Below are positions 1-8,924 of a stretch of DNA of 64,000 bases, piece after piece. A program made the position numbers and the translations under genes. Under the pieces are notes generated by a model. The model had not been told where the DNA came from. It did not search any database and saw nothing but the letters and a program-made list of their open reading frames with translations. This stretch comes from Sphingobacteriales bacterium (GTDB lineage: Bacteria > Bacteroidota > Bacteroidia > Chitinophagales > CAIOSU01): the NCBI GenBank assembly GCA_027486795.1, contig JAIXOI010000049.1, forward strand, positions 1 to 64,000, read 5' to 3'. Each line of letters opens with the position of its first letter. The first letter of the stretch is position 1.

Positions 1-51
1 ACGGCCGCACCTATCTTTACAAATGCGTACACCAAGCATGGTACACCAAAC

Positions 52-81
52 AAAAATCCCGATCACCTAAGGCAATCGGGA
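52..81 (-). terminator. Rho-independent terminator behind gyrB
   Basis: Read on the minus strand, a perfect 7-bp stem (TCCCGAT at 57-63 with ATCGGGA at 75-81, 11-base loop) is followed by a run of five U (the A run at 52-56). It lies about 46 bases past the gyrB stop. Nothing else is recognised in bases 1-127. Confidence 0.7.
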
Positions 82-127
82 CTCTATTTAATCCGTCAAC
101 TTATTCTAGGACGTTACATCGCATTAG

Positions 128-2092
<1,965 letters not shown>

Positions 2093-2119
2093 TTATTTCA
2101 CACTAATCCAAGTAATGCA

Positions 2120-2127
2120 CAAAGATA
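2120..2127 (-). promoter_or_regulatory. Putative -7 box of the gyrB promoter
   Basis: CAAAGATA on the plus strand reads TATCTTTG on the minus strand, matching the TAnnTTTG -7 element of Bacteroidota housekeeping promoters. It lies 40 bases upstream of the gyrB ATG. No clear -33 TTTG was found at the expected distance. Confidence 0.4.
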
Positions 2128-2174
2128 CGAAAATTAAGCTAGAGTGCCTTATTTGATGCGGATTAGAGTGATTT

Positions 2175-2194
2175 TTATCCACATGTTATCCACC
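2175..2194 (+). promoter_or_regulatory. Pair of DnaA-box-like 9-mers upstream of gyrB
   Basis: TTATCCACA at 2175-2183 is identical to the consensus high-affinity DnaA box, and TTATCCACC at 2186-2194 differs at the last base. Both face the same way and start 11 bases apart, about one helical turn. They lie about 95 bases upstream of gyrB, between it and the next gene. They may mediate DnaA control of gyrB or be part of a replication origin. Only two boxes are seen, so an origin is not established. Confidence 0.45.
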
Positions 2195-2263
2195 ACCAAA
2201 AATTGGGAGTAATGTGCCCAACCTTTTTGGCAGATAATGGGGCATTTTGCCGAATAAAGGGGA

Positions 2264-2818
2264 TTATTGCCTATTGAAAATTGCAGTGCACGTTTCTACA
2301 ACTCCCCTATAAAGTAGGGTGTATCGTAGGGTTAAAGTAGTGCCGTTTAATGTGCCTTCGCCTTCAATGGTGATTTTACCATCATCAAAAGTTTGAAAGG
2401 GCAAGCTTAGGCTGTCGCCATAAACAATTCCCATAGGGTAAAATGATGAAGAACAACAATCATTTGGAATAGGGACATAGATTTCTCTGAAGTCGGGCAT
2501 GTAAACCCTATCCCCACCACCAGGCTGAATTGTAATGTAATAATTATAACTGCTGTGGCCAAGGCAAGAGTCAATAACTTTGTAATAGCCTCTATATTTG
2601 GTCCAAGCAGTGCTTATCTCACAACTATCTCCTTCATACCCTGGGTTACAACTGCAGCTGCAGGTTTGGTTACCAGTATGGGTAACTTCTCCATATTGAC
2701 ACGGTATATCAGGACATATAAAATCCTCATTGTTATTATTCTCTTTAGTGCAAGAAACTAAAGACAATAACAATGCAATAACTAAGGTAGCAGCAGTGAA
2801 ATATATGGTGCGCATCAT
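2264..2818 (-). CDS. Small lipoprotein with EGF-like cysteine motif
   Basis: Unrecognised 184-residue exported protein. The N-terminus is a hydrophobic signal ending in LVSC, a good lipobox, so Cys23 would be the lipidated residue. After a polar linker with KENNNNED, residues 35-67 hold a cysteine-rich stretch (CSCSCNPGYEGDSCE) like one EGF repeat. The remainder looks like the beta-rich lipocalin-type lipoproteins common in this phylum. ATG codons at 2818 and 2815 are both possible starts. It is divergent from the DUF4468-like gene, so 2819-2990 probably holds two promoters. Function unknown. Confidence 0.75.
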   Translation of the reverse strand: MMRTIYFTAATLVIALLLSLVSCTKENNNNEDFICPDIPCQYGEVTHTGNQTCSCSCNPGYEGDSCEISTAWTKYRGYYKVIDSCLGHSSYNYYITIQPGGGDRVYMPDFREIYVPIPNDCCSSSFYPMGIVYGDSLSLPFQTFDDGKITIEGEGTLNGTTLTLRYTLLYRGVVETCTAIFNRQ

Positions 2819-2990
2819 AAAGGCTAATATACTAAACTATTTTTGAATGTAGAAAAGAGTTGTTGAAATTGAATTATGCATGTTTTTTTGATTAAACAAA
2901 GCACCAAGTTTAAACGGTCCAATACAAAAAAAATATACTTGCTGCATACGCCAACAAATACTATTTTTATCGCTTCCAAAACAACCTTTC

Positions 2991-3524
2991 ATGAAGCGTT
3001 TATTATCGTCTGTAGTAGCACTGATATTGTTTTTCGCCGTCAATGCCCAACCGCCGGTTCCTATTGAGGCAGGCACGGGCAGGGTAGTGTATACCGAAGT
3101 GGTAACCGTGGCCGGTGCCAGCCAAGCAGAGATATTTAAACGAGTAGACCATTGGTTCAATACCTTTTACAAAAACCCGGCTAGCATTATCCAAACTAAA
3201 GATACTGCTGCAGGTAAAATGGACGGCAAACACACCATTTACGTGTACAATGAGGTTAATGGCAAGAAAAACCAGTTTGGCCAAGTAAAGTATACCATTA
3301 CTATTGAGGCCAAAGAAGGCAAATACCGCTATAAAATTGATGAGATATACTTTTTTAAAGTACCTAAGTTGTATGTTGAAGAGTGGTTGGATGATAAAGC
3401 TGTGAACAAAGACGTGCAATATAGCTACTTGCAACAAGTACACGACTACATGACCGACCTTACCACCAAACTCAAAGAAACCCTAGCCAAACCTGCACCT
3501 GCCGCTGGCGGCGATGATTGGTAG
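2991..3524 (+). CDS. Exported DUF4468-like protein
   Basis: A 177-residue protein with a signal peptide (hydrophobic residues 4-18, cleavage near VNAQ). The body fits the DUF4468 pattern seen in Bacteroidota: a conserved beta strand GRVVYTEVV, an amphipathic helix around KRVDHWFNTFY, then strands ending in the FGQVKYTITIE and KYRYKIDEIYF segments. The C-terminal tail is rich in Ala and Pro. The family has no established biochemical function and is presumed periplasmic or envelope-associated. The gene is followed by an inverted pair of heptad arrays, with no convincing terminator. Confidence 0.75.
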   Translation: MKRLLSSVVALILFFAVNAQPPVPIEAGTGRVVYTEVVTVAGASQAEIFKRVDHWFNTFYKNPASIIQTKDTAAGKMDGKHTIYVYNEVNGKKNQFGQVKYTITIEAKEGKYRYKIDEIYFFKVPKLYVEEWLDDKAVNKDVQYSYLQQVHDYMTDLTTKLKETLAKPAPAAGGDDW

Positions 3525-3534
3525 GCTTGTTTAG

Positions 3535-3575
3535 CATCAAGTATCAAGTATCAAGTAGTGAGTATCAAGTACAAA
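3535..3575 (+). repeat. Heptad array, GTATCAA type, left arm
   Basis: Degenerate tandem 7-mers start 10 bases after the DUF4468-like stop: CATCAA (partial), GTATCAA, GTATCAA, GTAGTGA, GTATCAA, GTACAAA. The period is strict while the unit drifts. It is the inverted partner of the array at 3622-3691. Confidence 0.85.
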
Positions 3576-3621
3576 ATCTTTGGTTTTGTACTTTTACTAT
3601 TTGCCTAATTTTGAAGTTGTC

Positions 3622-3691
3622 TTAATACTTGCTACTTGATACTTAATACGTGATACTCAGTACTTGATACTTGATACTCAGTACTTGATAC
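3622..3691 (-). repeat. Heptad array, GTATCAA type, right arm (10 units)
   Basis: Ten consecutive 7-mers on the plus strand are variants of TTGATAC, the reverse complement of GTATCAA (TTAATAC, TTGCTAC, TTGATAC, GTGATAC, TCAGTAC and so on). With 3535-3575 it could fold into a long imperfect hairpin. The rest of the 355-base gap (3692-3879) shows nothing recognisable. Confidence 0.85.
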
Positions 3692-3879
3692 TATTTAATT
3701 AACCCAACCTTAAACCTTTCTTCTCATAGCCGTTACATATCATGTTTAGTTTTGTGAGCAATGATGGCAAATGTCCTTTTTGCTAACAATGCCCTAAATG
3801 GCTTTTATAGCCATACCCCAATTGCCACCCCCTTTACTTTTTCGGTTTCTTTTTTCTTCCTCCTCCAATCCCTTTACGT

Positions 3880-4698
3880 ATGACCAAACGTGTACTCGAC
3901 CTCGTAGTGCTATCCGATCTTCATTTGGGTACTTATGGCTGCAACGCCGTTGAATTGAACGACTACTTGCGCAGCATTGCCCCTAAAACCTTGGTACTTA
4001 ATGGCGATATCATCGACATTTGGGCATTCAGCAAGTCGTATTTCCCGAAAGAGCACATGGAAACCATCCAGCTTATTTTGGAAATGCTTACCAGTGGCGT
4101 AAAGGTTTACTACATAACTGGCAACCACGATGAATTGCTGCGCAAGTTCTCTGACTTTAAAATGGGCAACTTGGAGATAGTGGATAAAGTGGTATTGAAC
4201 TTGGATGGAAAACGCACTTGGATTTTCCATGGCGATGTATTTGACTTGAGCGTGAATACGGCTAAATGGATTGCCAAATTAGGTGGTAAGAGCTACGACT
4301 ATATTATCTTGCTAAACCGCTTTATAAACTTCGTGTTGCGCAAATTTGGCCGCGAGCGTATCTCATTATCAAAGCGTATCAAAAACAGCGTAAAACGGGC
4401 CGTAAAGTTTGTTGGCGATTATGAGATGATTGCCGCTAAGCATGCTATTGACCAAAAATACGACTACGTAGTGTGTGGCCACATTCACCAACCGCAAATT
4501 AAGGTTTACCGAAACGAGAAAGGCTCGGTTACATACCTTAACTCTGGCGACTGGATTGAGAACCTTACTAGCCTTGAATACAACGAAGGAGAGTGGCGCA
4601 TTTACTCCCATCTTGATGAATTGGTGCCCGATTTTAGAGAGGTACTGCTACCAACATTGCAGGTGGATAACTCTTTGCCACAAAATGTACTAGCTTAA
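3880..4698 (+). CDS. UDP-2,3-diacylglucosamine diphosphatase-like metallophosphoesterase
   Basis: Calcineurin-type phosphoesterase of the LpxH/LpxG-like group, which by family removes UMP from UDP-2,3-diacylglucosamine in lipid A synthesis at the cytoplasmic face of the membrane. All metal-binding blocks are present: SDLHLG at 12-17, NGDIID near 41-46, GNHDE at 81-85, HGD near 117 and GHIHQP near 199-204. The 272 residues exceed E. coli LpxH (about 240), and a basic insert around residues 150-180 may contact the membrane. There is no signal peptide. It precedes phoH by 46 bases and may share its transcript. The LpxH activity is inferred from family membership; related paralogues of unknown substrate exist. 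Confidence 0.8.
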   Translation: MTKRVLDLVVLSDLHLGTYGCNAVELNDYLRSIAPKTLVLNGDIIDIWAFSKSYFPKEHMETIQLILEMLTSGVKVYYITGNHDELLRKFSDFKMGNLEIVDKVVLNLDGKRTWIFHGDVFDLSVNTAKWIAKLGGKSYDYIILLNRFINFVLRKFGRERISLSKRIKNSVKRAVKFVGDYEMIAAKHAIDQKYDYVVCGHIHQPQIKVYRNEKGSVTYLNSGDWIENLTSLEYNEGEWRIYSHLDELVPDFREVLLPTLQVDNSLPQNVLA

Positions 4699-4744
4699 TT
4701 TTTAACTATTATCTTGTTATAAAACAACAGGATATACGACGCGT

Positions 4745-6082
4745 ATGGCAAAAACTAAGGCGGAGAAGAAAATATTCGTTCTCGACACATCAGTAATTAT
4801 ATATAATCATAATGCCCTAAGAACTTTTCAAGAACACGATGTGGTAATACCCATAAATGTGTTGGAAGAGTTGGATAACTTCAAAAAGGGCAATGACAAC
4901 AAGAACTTTGAAGCCCGCGAGTTTATCCGAGATTTGGATAGCTTGTCGCTGGATAAAAAAATTACTGAATGGACGCCAATTGACCCCGAGGGAAACCGTG
5001 GCAATTTTATGGTGGCTATGAACGGGCATAGCGCCGTTGATGCCGAGGAGGTGTTTGGAGAAGTAAAGCACGACCACAAAATATTGAATGTGGCCATGAG
5101 CATCCAAACCCTTAACCCTACTCGTAAGGTTATATTGGTTTCGAAAGACGTTAACCTACGACTTAAAGCCAAGGCCTTGAATCTCTTAGCCGAGGACTAT
5201 GAAACGGGCAAGGTAAAGAACGTGGAAAGCCTTTTTAAAGGCAAAAACACCCTGGATGATGTTGATCCGGTAATCATCAACCGAATATACAAAGATGGCA
5301 CCGTGCCTTACGAAGAGGTAATGGAAGATAAGCCAAGCGGTAACAGCTATTTTATATTGAAGAGCCCGAAAAGCTCTACCCTAGCTTACTTCAATCCGCA
5401 ATCGAACATGATGGAGCGGGTAGAGAAAAATGTGGTTTGCAAAATTAAGCCTCGTAATGCGGAGCAGGTTTTTGCCATGCATGCTATTCTCAACCCTGAG
5501 GTGCGCCTTGTTACCTTGCAAGGGGTGGCTGGCACTGGCAAAACCTTATTGGCCATTGCTGGTGCTTTGGAACAACAAAAGGATTTTAACCAAATTTATG
5601 TAGCCAGGCCCATTGTGCCGTTAAGCAACAAAGATATCGGTTTTCTGCCGGGCGACGCTATTTCGAAGGTAAACCCTTATATGGAGCCTATTTGGGATAA
5701 CTTAAAACTCATACAAAGTCAGTTTCGCGAAACAGAGCGGGCCTTTAAAAAGATAACTGAGCTGGTTGATACTGAGAAGATTGTGGTTACGCCATTGGCC
5801 TTTATCCGTGGTCGTAGTTTGTCCAATATTTTCTTTATCGTTGATGAGGCTCAAAACCTTACGCCACACGAAATCAAAACCATCATAACTCGTGCCGGCG
5901 AAGGCACCAAGATTATCTTCACCGGCGATATCTACCAAATAGATACGCCCTATCTCGATTCGCAAAGTAATGGGTTGTCATACCTTATCCATAAGTTTCG
6001 CGGGCAACCGTTGTATGCCCACGTTACCCTCGAAAAAGGCGAGCGCTCTGAGTTGGCCAACTTGGCGAATGATTTGCTGTAA
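4745..6082 (+). CDS. PIN domain plus PhoH-family ATPase
   Basis: A 445-residue two-domain protein. Residues 9-150 form a PIN ribonuclease-like domain (LDTSVIIYNHNAL at the start, acidic residues further on). Residues 240-445 form a PhoH-type P-loop ATPase with Walker A GVAGTGKT near 260-267 and Walker B IVDEAQN near 365-371, followed by the TGD sensor motif. Proteins of this PhoH2-like type are proposed RNA-unwinding nucleases; the precise role in Bacteroidota is not established. It follows the phosphoesterase gene on the same strand. A GTATCAA heptad array begins 2 bases after the stop codon, before a strong bidirectional terminator. Confidence 0.92.
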   Translation: MAKTKAEKKIFVLDTSVIIYNHNALRTFQEHDVVIPINVLEELDNFKKGNDNKNFEAREFIRDLDSLSLDKKITEWTPIDPEGNRGNFMVAMNGHSAVDAEEVFGEVKHDHKILNVAMSIQTLNPTRKVILVSKDVNLRLKAKALNLLAEDYETGKVKNVESLFKGKNTLDDVDPVIINRIYKDGTVPYEEVMEDKPSGNSYFILKSPKSSTLAYFNPQSNMMERVEKNVVCKIKPRNAEQVFAMHAILNPEVRLVTLQGVAGTGKTLLAIAGALEQQKDFNQIYVARPIVPLSNKDIGFLPGDAISKVNPYMEPIWDNLKLIQSQFRETERAFKKITELVDTEKIVVTPLAFIRGRSLSNIFFIVDEAQNLTPHEIKTIITRAGEGTKIIFTGDIYQIDTPYLDSQSNGLSYLIHKFRGQPLYAHVTLEKGERSELANLANDLL

Positions 6083-6084
6083 CA

Positions 6085-6119
6085 GTATCAAGTATCAAGT
6101 AGTGAGTATCGAGTAGCGA
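6085..6119 (+). repeat. Heptad array, GTATCAA type (left of terminator)
   Basis: Five units in register: GTATCAA, GTATCAA, GTAGTGA, GTATCGA, GTAGCGA. It starts 2 bases after the phoH stop and pairs, inverted, with 6193-6220 on the other side of the terminator. Confidence 0.85.
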
Positions 6120-6146
6120 ACAAGAGATATCAAAAATTTACAACTT

Positions 6147-6185
6147 AAAAAGAGAAGCCCCGCAATTTGCGGGGCTTCTCTTTTT
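6147..6185. terminator. Bidirectional terminator between phoH and an SprB-repeat gene
   Basis: A perfect 13-bp stem (6151-6163 with 6169-6181, loop AATTT) with a GC-rich core is flanked by A and T runs, so it works on both strands. It can end phoH (plus) and the SprB-repeat gene (minus), which converge here. Confidence 0.95.
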
Positions 6186-6192
6186 ATAAGTC

Positions 6193-6220
6193 TTGATACT
6201 TACTACTTGCTACTTGCTAC
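6193..6220 (-). repeat. Heptad array, GTATCAA type (right of terminator)
   Basis: Four units on the plus strand: TTGATAC, TTACTAC, TTGCTAC, TTGCTAC. It ends 3 bases before the stop codon of the minus-strand gene at 6224, mirroring the array after phoH. Confidence 0.8.
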
Positions 6221-6223
6221 TAA

Positions 6224-8782
6224 TTAGCGTATCAAAGTTATCGATCCAGTTTTTTGCTCTTCGGTGCCGTCTTGGTATACAATATTTACCATGTATACAT
6301 AGGTACCTTCAATGGCAGGGTCGCCATTGTGTTCTCCGTTCCAACCTGCACCAGTAACTTGGTTAGGGTTGTAATGCACTTGTGAGCCGAAGCGGTTGAA
6401 AATAAACACTTCCACATTGCTGGTTTTGTTCAACCAGAATTGGAAAATATCGTTGTTACCATCTCCATTTGGCGTAAACGCATTCGGTATAGCCACATAA
6501 GCGCTGCTATCCCTTACAAACGTTGAATCGTTGCCGCATGAGCCACCAGGAGCTAGCTCGACAATAGTAACGGTATCAATTTTCACACAGCCTTTTCCAT
6601 CAGTTACCACTACGCTGTAAGTACCCGCTTTTAGGTTGCTAGCATTTTGGCCAGTCGTAAAGTTTGACCAAAAGAAAGAATATGGTGCCGTGCCGCCAGT
6701 AACGGTTAGCGTAGCGGTGCCAGTTACATCAATAGCACAGTTTGCATCGGTACGTGCAATACTGGTTACAATAGAGTCGGCAGGGCCATTAACTGTGGCG
6801 CTGTTGGTTGCAGTACAACCATTGGCATCGGTTATGGTTACATTATAAGTGCCAGGTGCAGCGCCAAACAGTTCTTCCGAAGTACTGGCATCCGACCAAA
6901 CATACGTGTATGGCGATGTGCCGCCCAATACGCTCAAACCAATTGCCCCATCAGTTGATGATTGGCAGCTAGCATCGCGAACAGTGGTTGACGAGGCAAG
7001 CGCACTAGGTTCAGTTATTACATAGGTTCTAGTATCAAAGCAACCAACTGCATCGGTAATGGTTACAGTGTAAGTACCAGGGGCAAGGCCTGTTTGGTCT
7101 TGGGTAGCTGGTAGGCTATTGGTCCAGGCATAAGTGTAAGGGCTCTGCCCACCAGTTACGTCCATATCAATAGAACCATCGTTGGCACCGTTGCAATTAA
7201 CGTTTGATACGTTTAAGGTATTTACTATTACCGTCGTAGTAGGTTGTACCACGGCAGTAGCGGTAGCGGAACAACCATTAAAGTCGGTAACCGTAACTGT
7301 GTAGGTGCCAGCAGGAAGCAATACTGCGTTACTAGCATTTTGCGGTGGGGTAGTATTCCATAGGTAGCTAAAAGGTGCTTGTCCACCTGTTGGGGTAGCA
7401 ATTGCAGAACCATCGGTAGCACCACCGCACGATACGTTGGTAGGAGTGGTAGCAACGGTTAAAGCCGCAGGCGAACCAATGGTACCAGTAGCAGTTGTTT
7501 GGCAGCCAGCAGCATCAAATATGGTAACTGAATATGAACCAGCAGCCAAATTGCCAATTGAATCAACAGCAGGTAGGCCACCACTCCATTGGTAAGTGTA
7601 AGGTGGTACACCACCCGTTACGTTTGCCTCAACAGAGCCGTTTGAGTTGCCATTACACAAAACAGCAACCGTTGATACGGTAGCATTTAGGCTAAAGCTA
7701 GGATTTTCTTCAACTGTAACGGTAAAAGTACCCAAGTCGGCAACTGTTGCGCCGTCAACTACTACATAGTAGCGGCCAGCGGTACAAAGTGCTTTTGCAA
7801 TAACGGCAGGGCTTGAGCAAGTTCCGGCGCGGGTGCTGTCAACTGCGCATGAGCCATCCAATAGGTTCAACTGCACATTAAACGTGCCACCGCCTGTCGG
7901 GCAGTTTGCTGTTACGCGAATGGTAATACCCAATGGTGCAGTAGTAGTAAAGGTATAGAACACATCATTGCCTTGTGCACCAGCAAAGTTGTTTCCATAG
8001 CATTCGTTGCTATTAAAGTGACTAACGCTAACGCCAGAAGTGATAGCACCGAGGTCGATGGCTGAAGTAGAAGAGCATGCGGTACCCTTCGTATAACGCC
8101 AGAAAGTTCTGATCTCCGGGCGGTAAAAGTTGTTGGCACAGCCACTACCAGCCACAAAACCATGTGAGTATGTTTGGCAAGGTGGGCCTAGGCGGTAATT
8201 CAGGTTGCTCGCATATGGGTTTGCATCGCAAAGCAAATCATCACCTTCTGAGAATACACAACCAAATAGGTTCAAGCAACAAACGTTAGACTCGTAAGAG
8301 CAACGAGAACCGTTAGAGCCACAAGGGGTAAGACCAGAGATAATTGAGAAATCTTCTGGCACATCGTCTTCCCATGAGCGCTGGCGAATGTTTACAAACT
8401 GTGGCACAGTGGCAGCAGGGTAGGTATTCAAAAAGATAGTGGTGTCAAAATCATTGGTAATATCAGGGCCACCGCTGCTCATGGCCAAATTGGCAGTCAT
8501 ACAAAAACCACCTTGCCAAGGAAGACCGCTTACGTTGGCATTGTCTTGTGCAAAGAAGTTGAACGTAAGCTCATCCTCTTGAAGATTCGGGGCCAATTGG
8601 CTACAAAAACTACCACAGGCTATTGCAAAATCGGATGAATTGCTGCCCGAGTAGGCAACCCTAACCTCTCCAACCTTCACGCGCAACTGTATTGGGCCAT
8701 CGCTCAAGGTTTGTGAAAAAGCAGCACTGCTAAACAATAAGCTACAGAGAAAGAACAGTAATAAGTGGGTGGTATGTTTCAT
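6224..8782 (-). CDS. SprB-repeat surface protein with gliding-type C-terminal domain (5 repeats)
   Basis: Large secreted protein of 852 residues. A signal peptide (1-23) is followed by a cysteine-rich N-terminal region (24-230) shared with the two genes upstream, which opens with DGPIQLRVKVGEVR. A PPC-like beta domain follows at about 235-358 (GNDVFYTFTT, YYVVVDGAT). Five SprB repeats of about 75 residues span roughly 367-745, each with CNG..DGS, GG..PYTY.W, aGtYtVtitD..GC. Residues 762-852 are the CHU_C domain (IPNAFTPNGDGNND, FNRFG, GTYVYMV, GSITLIR), the export signal of type IX secretion. It is shorter than its paralogues in repeat number only. A role in adhesion or gliding is inferred from SprB-family proteins, not shown here. 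Confidence 0.9.
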   Translation of the reverse strand: MKHTTHLLLFFLCSLLFSSAAFSQTLSDGPIQLRVKVGEVRVAYSGSNSSDFAIACGSFCSQLAPNLQEDELTFNFFAQDNANVSGLPWQGGFCMTANLAMSSGGPDITNDFDTTIFLNTYPAATVPQFVNIRQRSWEDDVPEDFSIISGLTPCGSNGSRCSYESNVCCLNLFGCVFSEGDDLLCDANPYASNLNYRLGPPCQTYSHGFVAGSGCANNFYRPEIRTFWRYTKGTACSSTSAIDLGAITSGVSVSHFNSNECYGNNFAGAQGNDVFYTFTTTAPLGITIRVTANCPTGGGTFNVQLNLLDGSCAVDSTRAGTCSSPAVIAKALCTAGRYYVVVDGATVADLGTFTVTVEENPSFSLNATVSTVAVLCNGNSNGSVEANVTGGVPPYTYQWSGGLPAVDSIGNLAAGSYSVTIFDAAGCQTTATGTIGSPAALTVATTPTNVSCGGATDGSAIATPTGGQAPFSYLWNTTPPQNASNAVLLPAGTYTVTVTDFNGCSATATAVVQPTTTVIVNTLNVSNVNCNGANDGSIDMDVTGGQSPYTYAWTNSLPATQDQTGLAPGTYTVTITDAVGCFDTRTYVITEPSALASSTTVRDASCQSSTDGAIGLSVLGGTSPYTYVWSDASTSEELFGAAPGTYNVTITDANGCTATNSATVNGPADSIVTSIARTDANCAIDVTGTATLTVTGGTAPYSFFWSNFTTGQNASNLKAGTYSVVVTDGKGCVKIDTVTIVELAPGGSCGNDSTFVRDSSAYVAIPNAFTPNGDGNNDIFQFWLNKTSNVEVFIFNRFGSQVHYNPNQVTGAGWNGEHNGDPAIEGTYVYMVNIVYQDGTEEQKTGSITLIR

Positions 8783-8872
8783 AGTTAGGCGAGTTTGGGC
8801 TTATTTCTGACGAGTGAAGATACATCATTTTGTAAAAAATAAATAACGTGTCGACTTGTAATACCCTAAAAG

Positions 8873-8906
8873 AAAAAAACCTCGTGGTATACCACGAGGT
8901 TTTTTA
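8873..8906. terminator. Terminator behind the 10-repeat SprB-family gene
   Basis: A fully palindromic stem (ACCTCGTGGTATACCACGAGGT) flanked by A and T runs lies 19 bases downstream of the stop of the minus-strand gene at 8925. It separates the gene from the next paralogue. Confidence 0.95.
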
Positions 8907-8924
8907 TGTTCTGTATAGTATTTC

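Noticed and set aside
1-127. tRNA or other RNA gene before gyrB
   Set aside because: Only the terminator hairpin is recognisable; no cloverleaf could be drawn.
3535-3691. CRISPR array
   Set aside because: Repeats are 7 bases with no spacers of constant length, and no cas genes are present.
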